DNA of 64,000 nt from Campylobacter curvus (GTDB taxonomy: Bacteria; Campylobacterota; Campylobacteria; Campylobacterales; Campylobacteraceae). This document shows positions 7,789 to 17,475 of the stretch, in pieces (positions within the stretch are counted from its first letter, which is position 1; each line of letters opens with the position of its first letter). Location: positions 1,240,001-1,304,000 of the forward strand of contig NZ_CP053826.1 in NCBI RefSeq assembly GCF_013372125.1, read 5' to 3'. Below the pieces are notes generated by a model, which was given only the letters and a program-made list of their open reading frames with translations, did no database searches and was not told where the DNA came from. The position numbers and the translations under genes are program-made.

Positions 7789-8847
7789 GTGCAAAGATAC
7801 CCAACCAAACAGATCAAAATTCGCGACGTCGCTATCGGCGGGGACGCGCCTATCCCGGTGCAGTCGATGACATTTTCAAAGACCAAAGACATTAAAGGCA
7901 CGCTCGCGCAAATTCAGCGCCTTTATTTTGCGGGCTGCGATATAGTGCGCTGCGCCGTGCTTGATAAGGAGGATGCCAAGGCCCTGCGTGAGATCGTGGC
8001 TAAAAGCCCGTTGCCGATTGTCGCGGACATTCATTTTAATCACATCTACGCCATAATGGTGAGCGAATACGTCGATGCCATACGTATCAACCCCGGAAAT
8101 ATCGGCTCAAAAGAGCGGATAAAAGCGGTCGTAGACGCGTGCAAGCAGCGCAAGATCCCTATCAGGATCGGTGTAAATTCCGGCTCGCTCGAAAAGCAGT
8201 TTGAGGAGCGATACGGGCGCAGTGTCGAAGCGATGGTAGCGTCCGCGATGTATAACATAAATTTGCTCGAGGACTTTGACTTTACCGACATCAAAATTTC
8301 GCTCAAATCAAGCGACGTGGAGCGCACTATGCAGGCCTACCGCACGCTTCGTCCAAAGGTGCCCTACCCCTTTCATCTAGGCGTGACGGAGGCAGGGACT
8401 AGCTTTCACGCGACGATAAAGTCCGCGATCGCACTTGGTGGACTGCTGCTGGAGGGCATCGGCGACACGATGAGAGTCAGCATCACAGGCGAACTGGAAG
8501 AAGAGATCAAGGTCGCAAAGGCGATCTTAAAGGATAGCGGGCGGCAGCGTGAGGGGCTAAATATCATCTCCTGCCCTACTTGCGGGCGTTTGCAAAGCGA
8601 CCTGATGAAAGCGATCAAGATCGTCGAGGAAAAGACGAGGCACATAAAAGAGCCGCTAAACGTCTCCGTAATGGGCTGCGTGGTAAATGCGATCGGCGAG
8701 GCAAAGGGCGCTGACGTGGCTATCGCCTTTGGCAAAGAAAGCGGACTAATAATGCGCCGCGGCGAAGTCGTCGCAAGGCTAAAAGAGAGCGAGCTGGTCG
8801 ATCGCTTCCTCGCCGAGATCGACGATGAAATAAAATCAAGAGAATAA
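7789..8847 (+). CDS. ispG: 4-hydroxy-3-methylbut-2-en-1-yl diphosphate synthase (IspG/GcpE)
   Basis: IspG converts MEcPP to HMBPP in the MEP isoprenoid pathway using a [4Fe-4S] cluster and reduced flavodoxin or ferredoxin. The 352-residue protein begins [25 protein letters not shown], typical for the family. The cluster cysteines are visible in ISCPTCGR (about 260-265) and [11 protein letters not shown] (about 294), with [12 protein letters not shown] following. It starts at GTG 7789 with ACGAGG upstream. ispE, another MEP gene, lies in this window at 53.3 kb. Confidence 0.96.
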   Translation: MQRYPTKQIKIRDVAIGGDAPIPVQSMTFSKTKDIKGTLAQIQRLYFAGCDIVRCAVLDKEDAKALREIVAKSPLPIVADIHFNHIYAIMVSEYVDAIRINPGNIGSKERIKAVVDACKQRKIPIRIGVNSGSLEKQFEERYGRSVEAMVASAMYNINLLEDFDFTDIKISLKSSDVERTMQAYRTLRPKVPYPFHLGVTEAGTSFHATIKSAIALGGLLLEGIGDTMRVSITGELEEEIKVAKAILKDSGRQREGLNIISCPTCGRLQSDLMKAIKIVEEKTRHIKEPLNVSVMGCVVNAIGEAKGADVAIAFGKESGLIMRRGEVVARLKESELVDRFLAEIDDEIKSRE

Positions 8848-8904
8848 ATTTGAAAGCTTTTTAACCGATGCGGATCAAAATATCAATAAAAATTTAAAGG
8901 ATCA

Positions 8905-9447
8905 ATGGTGAGAAAATTTATTTTTGCGGTAATGACTTTGGCTGTTTCGTTAAATTTTGCCTTTGCCTTTGAATTATCGGCGCAAAAAGAGCTTGAATAT
9001 GGATTGGAGGCATCTTATTATCAAGACTTGGCAAGAGCGGCAAAGCACTTTGAGAGCGCTTGCGATAAAGGAAGTATCAATGGGTGCTCTTTCCTTGGTA
9101 TCAGTTATTACAACGGTGAGGGCGTGAGGCAAGACTATAAAAAGGCGATGGAGATTTGGCAAATGACATGCGACAAAAAAGACGCCGTCGGCTGCGCTCA
9201 GCTTGGTTTTGCATACAAGAGCGGCAAAGCTGTGAAGCAAGACTACAAAAAGGCAATGGAGCTTTATCAAAAGGCCTGCGATCTAGGGGGCGCTGATGCT
9301 TGCTACGATGTCGCTTCTTTATATCTTGATGCAAAAGGCGTGGAGCAAAATTTCAAAACAGCCAAAGAGTATTTTGGCAAAGCATGCGATCTGGGCGATC
9401 AGTTTGGCTGCGACGACTACAAAAAGCTAAATGAAGCCGGATATTAA
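8905..9447 (+). CDS. Secreted Sel1-repeat protein (Hcp-like, cysteine-rich)
   Basis: A 180-residue protein with an N-terminal signal peptide (KFIFAVMTLAVSLNFAFA) and four Sel1-like repeats of about 36 residues, each with A--Y--ACD-G---GC--LG--Y--G-GV-QD. Cysteines in each repeat are placed to pair, as in the Helicobacter cysteine-rich protein (Hcp) family. Sel1 repeats form an alpha/alpha solenoid for protein binding; the ligand is unknown. AAAGGATCA precedes the ATG. A shorter relative lies at 18.5 kb. Confidence 0.85.
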   Translation: MVRKFIFAVMTLAVSLNFAFAFELSAQKELEYGLEASYYQDLARAAKHFESACDKGSINGCSFLGISYYNGEGVRQDYKKAMEIWQMTCDKKDAVGCAQLGFAYKSGKAVKQDYKKAMELYQKACDLGGADACYDVASLYLDAKGVEQNFKTAKEYFGKACDLGDQFGCDDYKKLNEAGY

Positions 9448-9465
9448 AATTTAAACGGAGCGAAA

Positions 9466-10878
9466 GTGGCAAAAAATAAATTTAACGACGTGGATTTTCA
9501 CAACCTTTACGACCTTGACATGGAGCGAGCGATATTAAGCTCGATACTGCTAAACAACGATGCTTTAAGCGAAATCTTTGACATCATAAAGCCAAATGAC
9601 TTTTATCTAAAAGGACACGCCGAAATTTACAGCGCGATGATAGAGTGCCTAAATTCCGACGTTCCTATCGCGACATCGTTTTTAAAAAACAAGCTGGGAG
9701 ATAAATTCGACGAAAATCTCATCGCCGATATCCTGGCTACAAACTCGGTCATAGATATCGAGAAATACGCGACCGAACTACGCGAAAAATCAATCAAGCG
9801 AAACCTCATAAAAATAGCCCACGAGATCCCGGGCAAAGTGAGCGAGGATAAAGCCAGTCGCGACATGATCGATGAGCTGAGTCAAGAATTTTACTCGCTC
9901 GTCGAGGGCGGCAACGCCGGCACGATAAAGCAGAGCAAAGAGATCATCTCCTTGATGTTAGAACACCTTAAAAAGCAGTCCGAGCTCGAGGACAAGGACA
10001 TCGTGGGGCTAGATACGGGCTTTAGGCAGCTAAACGAGATGATAAAAGGCTTTAAAAACGGCGATCTCATCATCATCGCGGCGCGCCCCGGCATGGGAAA
10101 GACGACACTTTGTCTAAATTTCATCAGCCATACGCTTCGCATCGGCAAAGGCGTGGTATTTTTCTCGCTCGAGATGCCCGCAGAACAGATAATGATGAGG
10201 ATGCTGGCCGACAAGACCTCGATACCGCTTCAGAATTTGATGACAGCCAAGATGGACGACGAGGAGTATGCACGCCTCAGCCACGCTTGCAACGACTTTG
10301 CCGCGAGCAAGCTCTTCGTGCATGACAGCGGCTACGTGAATATCCATCAAATACGCACGCAAATGCGAAAGTTAAAGGCGACCCATCCTGAAATTTCACT
10401 CTGCGTCATCGACTACATCGGCCTCATGATGAGCACGAACAACTTCGCCGAACGCCACATACAAATCGCCGAAATTTCACGCGGGCTAAAGCTGCTCGCA
10501 CGTGAGCTAGACATGCCTATAATCGCCCTGAGCCAGCTAAACAGAAGCCTCGAGTCTCGCGCGAACAAACGCCCTATGCTAAGCGACCTGCGCGAGTCGG
10601 GCGCCATCGAGCAAGATGCGGACATCATATTGTTCGTTTATCGCGACGAGGTCTATCTCGAACAAGAGGAAAAAGAGAAGGAAAAGCGCGCCAGAGCCGA
10701 GGGCAAAGAGTATAAAAGCGAGGTCGTCTTTAACAAGCTACAAGAAAGCGCCGAGATCATCGTGGGCAAAAATAGAAACGGCGAGACGGGCTCTATCGAC
10801 GTGCTCTTTCACAAGCAGCACTCGCGCTTTGCCGACAAGCCTTTTGGCGCGGCACACACGGCTGAATTCCAGGGCTGA
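9466..10878 (+). CDS. dnaB: Replicative DNA helicase DnaB
   Basis: The hexameric 5'-3' fork helicase. The 470-residue protein has the N-terminal helical domain (DLDMERAILSSIL), a linker, and the RecA-like domain with Walker A ARPGMGKT near residues 205-212, Walker B SLCVIDYIGLM, motif SQLNRSLESR and GAIEQDADIILF. It starts at GTG 9466 after ACGGAG, 18 bases downstream of the Sel1 gene. Its TGA overlaps the ATG of the comEC-like gene. Confidence 0.96.
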   Translation: MAKNKFNDVDFHNLYDLDMERAILSSILLNNDALSEIFDIIKPNDFYLKGHAEIYSAMIECLNSDVPIATSFLKNKLGDKFDENLIADILATNSVIDIEKYATELREKSIKRNLIKIAHEIPGKVSEDKASRDMIDELSQEFYSLVEGGNAGTIKQSKEIISLMLEHLKKQSELEDKDIVGLDTGFRQLNEMIKGFKNGDLIIIAARPGMGKTTLCLNFISHTLRIGKGVVFFSLEMPAEQIMMRMLADKTSIPLQNLMTAKMDDEEYARLSHACNDFAASKLFVHDSGYVNIHQIRTQMRKLKATHPEISLCVIDYIGLMMSTNNFAERHIQIAEISRGLKLLARELDMPIIALSQLNRSLESRANKRPMLSDLRESGAIEQDADIILFVYRDEVYLEQEEKEKEKRARAEGKEYKSEVVFNKLQESAEIIVGKNRNGETGSIDVLFHKQHSRFADKPFGAAHTAEFQG

Positions 10879-12155
10879 TGCCGCTTTTTACGAGGCGCGT
10901 TCATTACATTTTTTTCGCGCTGTTTTGCTTAGCCCTGCTGGGGCTAAATTTAGCCGTTTGCTACGCTAAATTTCAAAATTTTATGGATAAGGGCGAGCAA
11001 GAGCTCGTCGCCAAAGTCGAACTAGACTACGTAAAGACGAACGAAAAAGGCAAAAAATACAGAATTTTACGCCTGGATACAGGCGAGTTTAAATTCTACA
11101 CCATAGCCGCAAAGAGCGATGAATTTAGAGTCGGTGACAAGATCACTCTGGTCGTGCAAAACATCGACGTGAGCTTTAAAGACTATCTTAGCGGCATGTT
11201 TTATATGCGCTCAAGCGAGAGGAAAATTTTAAACGAGCCGACAAGCGAGCCGAACACCTTACCACTTCGAGATAAAATTTTAAATTTTATCCAAGCTCAG
11301 CACGAAAACGCCAAAATTTCACAGCTTTATAGCGCGCTGTTTCTGGCGACAGCGGTATCCGGCGAGCTACGAGAGGATGTCGCATACTGGGGCGTCGCGC
11401 ACCTTGTGGCGATCTCGGGCTATCATCTAGGCGTCATAGTAAGCGCTTTGTTTTTGCTCGCTGCGCCCCTTTATATGGTGCTTTGCGCGAGATTTTTCCC
11501 TTTTAGAAGTTACAAATTCGACATAAGCTTGCTCGCATTTGGCGTCTTGGCGTTTTATTTTTATCTGATCGGCTTCGTGCCAAGCTTCCTACGGGCCTTT
11601 GTGATGAGCGCATTTGGCTTTTATATGCTTTGCCGCGGCATCAAAATTTTGAGCTTTCCCACACTTTTTATCGTGATCTGCTTTTGCGTGGCGATGTCTC
11701 CGTCCTTGGCGCTTAATGTGGGCTTTTATTTTTCATGCGCCGGAGTGTTTTATATATTTTTGTATCTGCATTATTTTAAGGATAAATTCGGCCTGCTCGC
11801 ACACTCGTTGCTCTTAAATTTATACGTGTTTTTCGCGATGGAGGTCATCGTCCTTTACTTTTTCCCGCTTATCAGCCTCCAGCAGTTTGGCGTGATACCG
11901 CTTAGCTACGTTTTTACGGTCTTTTACCCGCTTAGCGCTCTACTTCACGCACTAAATTTAGGCTCGATCTTTGATGAGTGGCTGGTGAAATTCTTAAATT
12001 TCAGGCTCGCTTCCACGCAGCTACATATCCCGCTTGCTCTGTTTTTAAGCTACAATCTAATCTCGCTTTTGGCCGTAAGGTTTAAAATTTTAGTCCTGTT
12101 GCCGCCTATCATCGGCGCTGGCTGCTTCGTCGTGGCTGTTTTTGACCTATACTAG
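10878..12155 (+). CDS. comEC: ComEC/Rec2-family membrane protein (competence DNA channel)
   Basis: ComEC forms the inner-membrane channel for single-stranded DNA in natural transformation. The 425-residue protein has an N-terminal membrane helix, a periplasmic beta-rich OB-type domain (about 40-110) and the Competence domain with the hallmark AHLVAISGYHLG near residues 174-185, then about nine hydrophobic helices. It lacks the C-terminal metallo-beta-lactamase domain of Bacillus ComEC, as is usual in short epsilonproteobacterial versions. Its start overlaps the dnaB stop (TGATG), so translation is coupled. Confidence 0.85.
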   Translation: MPLFTRRVHYIFFALFCLALLGLNLAVCYAKFQNFMDKGEQELVAKVELDYVKTNEKGKKYRILRLDTGEFKFYTIAAKSDEFRVGDKITLVVQNIDVSFKDYLSGMFYMRSSERKILNEPTSEPNTLPLRDKILNFIQAQHENAKISQLYSALFLATAVSGELREDVAYWGVAHLVAISGYHLGVIVSALFLLAAPLYMVLCARFFPFRSYKFDISLLAFGVLAFYFYLIGFVPSFLRAFVMSAFGFYMLCRGIKILSFPTLFIVICFCVAMSPSLALNVGFYFSCAGVFYIFLYLHYFKDKFGLLAHSLLLNLYVFFAMEVIVLYFFPLISLQQFGVIPLSYVFTVFYPLSALLHALNLGSIFDEWLVKFLNFRLASTQLHIPLALFLSYNLISLLAVRFKILVLLPPIIGAGCFVVAVFDLY

Positions 12156-12249
12156 CCGGCATCAAAAGCAAAATTTAGCCACCATTTTGGTTCCCTTAAA
12201 TTTACTCTGCTTTGGGATGCTGGCTTAAATTTGTGTTGAATTTTTAAAT

Positions 12250-13017
12250 TTATTTCCTCTTTGAGCGGGTGTCGTATTGCCCCAGCATGCCAAACATCTT
12301 ATCGTGCCTGATAGCTGCCGCTAGCAGCCTACGCACCTCGCTTTTATCCGTTACGCATCCGGGCGCACTCATGAAGCCCTCTATCTGCTCGGCGGTGAGC
12401 GGCTTGTTTTTATCCACACCCCAGTAAGGCGATACATAAACGGGTGTCGTCGGTTCGCTGCGCCAGCTATCTTTTAGCCCACCCATATCGACCGCGTCGT
12501 AGCCGATGTCGTCTAAAAATTTCACTACCGCTGCCTTTGCACCCTCATCGTCAGCCGTCACGGGCAGCGCGCTTCGCTTCTTTGAGCCAGTAGCCCTGGC
12601 CAGACTTAGTAGCCGCACGAAATCAACGTTATTTAAAGCGCGCACGACGCGAGAATTTACCAAATGGCGCTGCACGAGCTCGCTTGTCGTGATGACGTCC
12701 GTTCGCACTTCCTGCATCACGCCGTCTCTTTGCGGGTAATAATTCATCGTGTTTATGACGATCTTGCCCGCCAAAAGCCTGGTTGGCAGCTTCGTGTATG
12801 CTTCAAACGGGATGGCGACGACTAGCATATCGGTAAAATTTGCCACACCTTCTAAATTTAAAGCTCTTATGTCGCCTTTTAACGAAGTGATGAATTCAGC
12901 CAGCGTTTCGGGCGCTCTGCTGTTGCAAATGGCGACTTTGTAGCCCGCATTCAGCGCGAGTTTTGCTACTTGCTTGCCGATCATACCGCTTCCTATTATA
13001 CCGATAGTTTTTTGCAT
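12250..13017 (-). CDS. NADP oxidoreductase, coenzyme F420-dependent type (Rossmann protein)
   Basis: A 255-residue protein with N-terminal dinucleotide-binding motif IGIIGSGMIGKQVA, then SRAPETL and TDMLVVAIPFEAY, as in NADPH-dependent F420 reductase and related FNO-like families. Campylobacter is not known to make F420, so the real substrate is probably an NAD(P)H-dependent reaction with another acceptor. The ATG at 13017 is chosen because AAAGGAG lies 5 bases upstream; a longer frame to 13065 would overlap the neighbour. It lies downstream of the YihY gene on the same strand. Confidence 0.8.
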   Translation of the reverse strand: MQKTIGIIGSGMIGKQVAKLALNAGYKVAICNSRAPETLAEFITSLKGDIRALNLEGVANFTDMLVVAIPFEAYTKLPTRLLAGKIVINTMNYYPQRDGVMQEVRTDVITTSELVQRHLVNSRVVRALNNVDFVRLLSLARATGSKKRSALPVTADDEGAKAAVVKFLDDIGYDAVDMGGLKDSWRSEPTTPVYVSPYWGVDKNKPLTAEQIEGFMSAPGCVTDKSEVRRLLAAAIRHDKMFGMLGQYDTRSKRK

Positions 13018-13048
13018 TTTTTCTCCTTTATTTATAGTTTTTGCGACG

Positions 13049-13873
13049 TTAAATTTCCTTTTCACCGACCTTTTCCAGATACGCGCACAGCTTCACTCCG
13101 TAAAGAAAGATGATCCACGAGACGTAGATCCACACAAAAAAGAGCAAAACGACCGAAAATGAGCCGTAAATGCTAAGATAGGTCTTGTTATTTACTGCGT
13201 AAAATACGAAAATGCTCTTTCCCAGATACCAGATGAGTGAGGCGACAAAGGAGCTAAAAAGCACGTTTTTTAGGGCTAATGAGCGGTTTATCGAGATGAG
13301 ATATGTCACGCAAAATATCGCCCAGATGATGAGATACGGAAATATGCTCAAAAAATTTATCCACTTCGTGTAGGTGCTCGCGTTTAGCATATCCTGAAAT
13401 AAATTTGAAAGATAAAAACTAAGTCCAAGCCCTAATGGTGCGAGCGTGATGAGCGTCCAGTAGGCGCTAAGGGAGTTCCAAAATTTGCGCCCGCTCGTGT
13501 GCATGATGCGGTTTATGACGTATTCGTAATCGGCAAAAAACATAATGGAAGTAAAAATGATCGCGCCAAGTCCGAGGATACCAAGGCTCGAGCTATTTTG
13601 CAAAAAGGTCTCGATGTAATTTGAGATCGCTTCTTGATTTGACGGCAGCAGCTGCGCGAAAATAAACTCCTTGATCTTTGTGTAATAGACGCTAAAACTA
13701 GGCATCTGCGTGAAAAGCGAGAGCGAGATGAGCAGCACCGGGATGATAGAAAGCATCGTGTGAAAGCTGAGGCTTGAAGCGTAGTGCAGCAGCTCTTTGT
13801 CCTTGATCTTGACGGCTGCTGATAGCCAAATTTTCAGCGTTTGTTTGATAGCGTCAAATTTATCTTTCGTCAT
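13049..13873 (-). CDS. YihY/BrkB-family inner membrane protein
   Basis: A 274-residue protein with about six hydrophobic helices and the YihY/BrkB pattern: LHYASSLSFHTMLSIIPVLL near residue 26, DYEYVINRIMHTSGR, FWNSLSAYWTL and the final ILYGVKLCAYLEKV. The family is widespread and was misnamed ribonuclease BN; its transport role is unproven. Spacing of 31 bases to the downstream oxidoreductase suggests one transcript. Confidence 0.88.
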   Translation of the reverse strand: MTKDKFDAIKQTLKIWLSAAVKIKDKELLHYASSLSFHTMLSIIPVLLISLSLFTQMPSFSVYYTKIKEFIFAQLLPSNQEAISNYIETFLQNSSSLGILGLGAIIFTSIMFFADYEYVINRIMHTSGRKFWNSLSAYWTLITLAPLGLGLSFYLSNLFQDMLNASTYTKWINFLSIFPYLIIWAIFCVTYLISINRSLALKNVLFSSFVASLIWYLGKSIFVFYAVNNKTYLSIYGSFSVVLLFFVWIYVSWIIFLYGVKLCAYLEKVGEKEI

Positions 13874-13980
13874 TTGCGTCCTTTAAAGCCCTCCAAAAGC
13901 ATCGTAGATTTAGCGACTATGATGGCATAAGAGCTAAGCTTTAAAGGGCGTTTGGCGGTATTCTTGTCTTGAGGTTTGCC

Positions 13981-14023
13981 GGCTAAATTTAAAGCTGTTT
14001 TGATATCTCGTTTAAATTTAGCC
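13981..14023 (-). terminator. Large perfect hairpin between the PgbA-N and YihY genes
   Basis: GGCTAAATTTAAA (13981-13993) pairs perfectly with TTTAAATTTAGCC (14011-14023) around a 17-base loop, downstream of the minus-strand gene ending at 14084. There is no T-run, so it could be a processing or attenuation hairpin rather than a classic terminator. Confidence 0.5.
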
Positions 14024-14083
14024 AGGCTCGTCATTTCTCGGGTCCGCTTGGCTTTAGGCTGTGAAATTTAGCGTTTTGACGCA

Positions 14084-14806
14084 TTATTCGTCCTCTTCAA
14101 ACAGCCTCTCGTAGTGAGCGTCGTAGTTGTTTATGTGTTCGCTGTTAAATTTCCAAAAGACCGTGTCTATGTCGCTCACACGAGTATAAAACGGCAGTTG
14201 ATAGTATTCAACCTCGCCGGTTTTGAATTCTTTCAAAATTTTAAAGCTTTGACAGTCGGCAAATACGCTGCGTCCGTCCATCGCGACAAAGATGAGTCCC
14301 GCCGCGCTTTGCGAGCACATCTTGCGAAAATCGTCGCGGTTCGGGTTTGGCTTGTATTCATAACTAAGATAGGCTCCGACGATGTCCGGGTGGATGAATA
14401 TCATATTTGGAAACGCCGCAAGCACCTCTTCATATATCTCTTTGTTCGGCACTACGATGACAGAGCGGTTGTAAAGGTAGTTTAAGACTGCCGTATCGCC
14501 GACTGCGGGTGCGACGCCCGGTAGCGGGAGTGCGGGCTGAGCCAGGGTGTCAAATACTTCAAATCTTAGCTTTGCAAAGCCTCCACTTTTTGAAATGACG
14601 CTAACGCGCGCGATTATCGAGCTTTCGGTCTTAAATTTATGAAGCACGACGCCGCTTGAGCCGACTAAAATTTCAGGACTGTCGACGATAGTAGCAGTGC
14701 CGTCATCGTCTATGCTTATGATAGGCGCTCTATACTCGTTTAAATGAAATTCTGCAGCAAATGCATAGTTTAAAAATAGCAATAAAATCAAAGCGAAACG
14801 TTTCAA
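14084..14806 (-). CDS. Exported protein with plasminogen-binding (PgbA) N-terminal domain
   Basis: A 240-residue protein with a signal peptide (FALILLLFLNYAFA). The mature part (EFHLNEYRAPIISIDDDGTATI, VGSSGVVLHKF, NRSVIVVPNKEIYEEV) matches the PgbA_N family, named after Helicobacter plasminogen-binding proteins. The Lys-rich C-terminal tail that binds plasminogen in PgbA is absent, so that activity should not be assumed. The start is TTG at 14806 with AGGAG upstream; no in-frame ATG fits better. It is divergent from the M23 peptidase. Confidence 0.75.
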   Translation of the reverse strand: MKRFALILLLFLNYAFAAEFHLNEYRAPIISIDDDGTATIVDSPEILVGSSGVVLHKFKTESSIIARVSVISKSGGFAKLRFEVFDTLAQPALPLPGVAPAVGDTAVLNYLYNRSVIVVPNKEIYEEVLAAFPNMIFIHPDIVGAYLSYEYKPNPNRDDFRKMCSQSAAGLIFVAMDGRSVFADCQSFKILKEFKTGEVEYYQLPFYTRVSDIDTVFWKFNSEHINNYDAHYERLFEEDE

Positions 14807-14838
14807 AAATCATCTCCTGTGTTTGAAATTTTTGGGTG

Positions 14839-14844
14839 ATTATA
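14839..14844 (-). promoter_or_regulatory. Candidate -10 box of the PgbA-N gene
   Basis: Minus-strand AGGCTATAATCACC contains a perfect TATAAT about 33 bases before the TTG start, in the gap shared with the divergent peptidase gene. Confidence 0.55.
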
Positions 14845-14889
14845 GCCTAAAAATGCTTTATTTTTTGCAAAATTAAAGCAAGTTTTGAG

Positions 14890-14895
14890 TAAAAT
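14890..14895 (+). promoter_or_regulatory. Candidate -10 box of the M23 peptidase gene
   Basis: TAAAAT followed by CAAGC lies 28 bases before the ATG at 14924. The same TAAAATCAA context precedes alaS and uvrD in this window. Confidence 0.4.
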
Positions 14896-14923
14896 CAAGC
14901 CGAAATTCTGTAAAAGGACATAG

Positions 14924-16093
14924 ATGCTGCGCGCTCTTATTATTTTTTCTTTTTTATTTTTAAATTTATACGCGCTTGAACCTACCGTCAAAGAACTAAG
15001 CTGGCCAAACGGCAGCCATTTTTTAAATTTCTTGGAAAACAACAAAATCCCATTATCTCTTTACTACAACCTATCAAGCGAGGATCAAGAGCTGGCCGCA
15101 GAGATAATAGCAGGCACGAAATACCAAATTTTAAAAGACAACGACGGTAATACGCTTCAAGTGCTGATCCCTGTGAGTGACGAGCTTCAGATGCATATTT
15201 TCAGAGACGATAACGACAACTTCAAACTCGAATACATCCCGATCTCTTATCAAAGCGAAGACAAGGTGCTAAGCCTAAAGGTCGAAAAATCGGTCTCGGA
15301 AGACATATTCGACTACACGGGCTCCGGCACGCTGGCACTTGGCTTTAAGGACGTATTTAAGGGCTCGAATATCGACTTTAAAAAGATAAACAAAGGCGAT
15401 CGCATCGTTATCGTTTATAATCAAAAAAAGCGTATGGGACGCTCTTTTGGCACTCCTGAAATTTACGCCGCACTGCTTGAGACTAAAAATAAACGCTACG
15501 TGATGTATAAATTTGAGGATAAATTTTACGACAGAAACGGCAAGAAAAACGATAAATTCTTGCTCGTGCGTCCGCTATTGAACGCTCGCATAACATCGGC
15601 ATTCACGCTTAAAAGATGGCATCCGATACTTCGCAGATATCGCGCGCACCTTGGCGTAGACTATGGAGCTCCGCGCGGCACGCCTATACGAGCTGCAGGC
15701 GACGGGACGGTGAAATTTATGGGGACTAAAAGCGGCTACGGCCAAGTGCTCATCATCAGACATCCGGGCGGCTATGAAACACTTTACGCGCACCTAAATG
15801 GCTTTGCTAAGGGTATAAGATCCGGAATGAGCGTCAAACAAGGCACTCTCATAGCCTACGTAGGCACGAGCGGCATGAGCACCGGCCCGCACCTGCATTT
15901 TGGCCTTTATCTAAACAACAAACCGATGAATCCGGAAAGCGCCATCAAGGTCGTAAAAAGCATAGAGGATAAAAAAGAAGCGGCAAAATTTAAAGCCGTC
16001 GTCTCTGAAAAAGACGCTTTGATAAAAAAGGCGATGGCTGACGATACGCTGCCGCCAAAAGCGGAATTTTTTCCAAATGTCATAGAATTTTAA
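14924..16093 (+). CDS. M23-family peptidoglycan metalloendopeptidase
   Basis: A 389-residue exported protein with an N-terminal signal (ALIIFSFLFLNLYA). An extended N-terminal region with a CSD3-type inhibitory-domain layout precedes the zinc peptidase domain. The zinc ligands are visible in HLGVDYG (His about 242, Asp about 246) and GPHLHFG (about 322-326), with the LYAHLNG catalytic-region motif between. M23 enzymes cleave peptide crosslinks; in Campylobacter and Helicobacter such enzymes help set helical shape. The gene is followed 14 bases later by mgtE. Confidence 0.9.
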   Translation: MLRALIIFSFLFLNLYALEPTVKELSWPNGSHFLNFLENNKIPLSLYYNLSSEDQELAAEIIAGTKYQILKDNDGNTLQVLIPVSDELQMHIFRDDNDNFKLEYIPISYQSEDKVLSLKVEKSVSEDIFDYTGSGTLALGFKDVFKGSNIDFKKINKGDRIVIVYNQKKRMGRSFGTPEIYAALLETKNKRYVMYKFEDKFYDRNGKKNDKFLLVRPLLNARITSAFTLKRWHPILRRYRAHLGVDYGAPRGTPIRAAGDGTVKFMGTKSGYGQVLIIRHPGGYETLYAHLNGFAKGIRSGMSVKQGTLIAYVGTSGMSTGPHLHFGLYLNNKPMNPESAIKVVKSIEDKKEAAKFKAVVSEKDALIKKAMADDTLPPKAEFFPNVIEF

Positions 16094-16107
16094 ATCAAAG
16101 ATAAAAG

Positions 16108-17475
16108 ATGAATCCAGAACTAGAGGAAGCAAAAGAGCTCATAGACCAGCACCTAGACGAGGAAAAAGAAAATAGCGATCTAACGCCGTCCGAGCTGGCC
16201 CAGCATCTAAAAACGCTCAAAAAACACGATGAAGAGCTATTTACCGAGTATCTAAGCAAGCTAGATCCTGAAGTGTTAGGTGATGTGGCTATCGAGATGC
16301 CAGATCACATGCTAAAAGACGTGATCGATACGCTTCCTTCAGAAAAGATCGTCGAGGCGCTCGAGGAGCTCGAAAGCGACGACGCGACCGACCTTTTGCA
16401 ATACATCGAGGAAATCGACGAGGAAAAGGCCAAAGAGCTTTTTGACGGGCTGGACAGAGAAAATCAAGATGAAATTTTACGCCTTAGAAGCTACGACGAG
16501 GACGAAGCAGGCGCGTATATGCAAACCGAGCTCTTTTCGGCCAAGCTTTATGAAAAGCTAGGAGATGCGGTAGCCAGGCTAAGACAGCTAAAACAAGACG
16601 GCGAGCTTGAAAACGTATCGCAACTTTTTGTCATAAACAACGCCGGCGTCTTGCAATACGCTATCCCGCTTGAGGATCTGATACTATTTGACTTCTCAAA
16701 AAGGCTGGCAGAAAATATACAAAGCACGGATTCCGAGCATTATAAGCCCCACACCGCACTTGATAGCGATAACATAAAAGACGTCGTAAGCGTAGTCCAA
16801 GACTACGACCTAAGCGTCATACCGGTAGTCGATAGCAAAGGCGTTTTGCTGGGTCGTATCACGACAGACGATATCCACGACATCATACAAGAGAGTGCGA
16901 CGGAGCAGATATATAACCTAGCCGGTGTCGACGACGAGGCCGAGGAGGACGACACTCTCGTAAAGGCGGGAAAGGCGCGCGCCATTTGGCTGAGTGTAAA
17001 TTTGATGACAGCCATCTTTAGCTCGTTCATCATCGGACTTTTTGACCAAACGATAGCAGCCTACGTAGCGCTGGCCGTGCTTATGCCGATAGTAGCCTCG
17101 ATGGGCGGCAACACCGGCACACAAGCACTAGCCGTCACGGTGCGCCGTTTAGCCCTTGGCGAGATAGAATTTAAAGACGCCAAGAGCGTTTTAAAGCGCG
17201 AGGTGAGCATCTCGTTCATAAACGGCATCATCTTTGGCTGCGTTATGGGCGTCATAGCCTCGGTTTGGTTCAACAAAGGGCTGCTTGGCGTAGTCATCGG
17301 GCTTAGCATGATCATAAATTTATTTTTTGCCGGCTTTTTTGGCACGATCATACCGCTCACGCTCAGAAGGCTAAACATCGATCCTGCAGTGGGCTCAGCG
17401 GTCATACTCACTACTTTCACCGATGCGATCGGATTTTTCAGCTTTTTAGGACTTGCAAAATGGATACTCATATAA
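16108..17475 (+). CDS. mgtE: Magnesium transporter MgtE
   Basis: A 455-residue Mg2+ channel. It has an N-terminal superhelical MgtE_N domain rich in Asp/Glu (LPSEKIVEALEELESDDATDLLQ), a CBS pair at about 135-265 (IPVVDSKGVLLGRITTDDIHDII), and five C-terminal membrane helices from about 290. The pore-region motifs PIVASMGGNTGTQALAV and the final TDAIGFFSFLGLAK are present. Cytoplasmic Mg2+ closes the channel through the acidic and CBS domains. Its stop overlaps the NUDIX gene by 16 bases. Confidence 0.95.
   Translation: MNPELEEAKELIDQHLDEEKENSDLTPSELAQHLKTLKKHDEELFTEYLSKLDPEVLGDVAIEMPDHMLKDVIDTLPSEKIVEALEELESDDATDLLQYIEEIDEEKAKELFDGLDRENQDEILRLRSYDEDEAGAYMQTELFSAKLYEKLGDAVARLRQLKQDGELENVSQLFVINNAGVLQYAIPLEDLILFDFSKRLAENIQSTDSEHYKPHTALDSDNIKDVVSVVQDYDLSVIPVVDSKGVLLGRITTDDIHDIIQESATEQIYNLAGVDDEAEEDDTLVKAGKARAIWLSVNLMTAIFSSFIIGLFDQTIAAYVALAVLMPIVASMGGNTGTQALAVTVRRLALGEIEFKDAKSVLKREVSISFINGIIFGCVMGVIASVWFNKGLLGVVIGLSMIINLFFAGFFGTIIPLTLRRLNIDPAVGSAVILTTFTDAIGFFSFLGLAKWILI

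Noticed and set aside
14084-14806. Calling this gene a plasminogen-binding virulence factor
   Set aside because: Only the N-terminal family domain is present; the lysine-rich binding tail is not.
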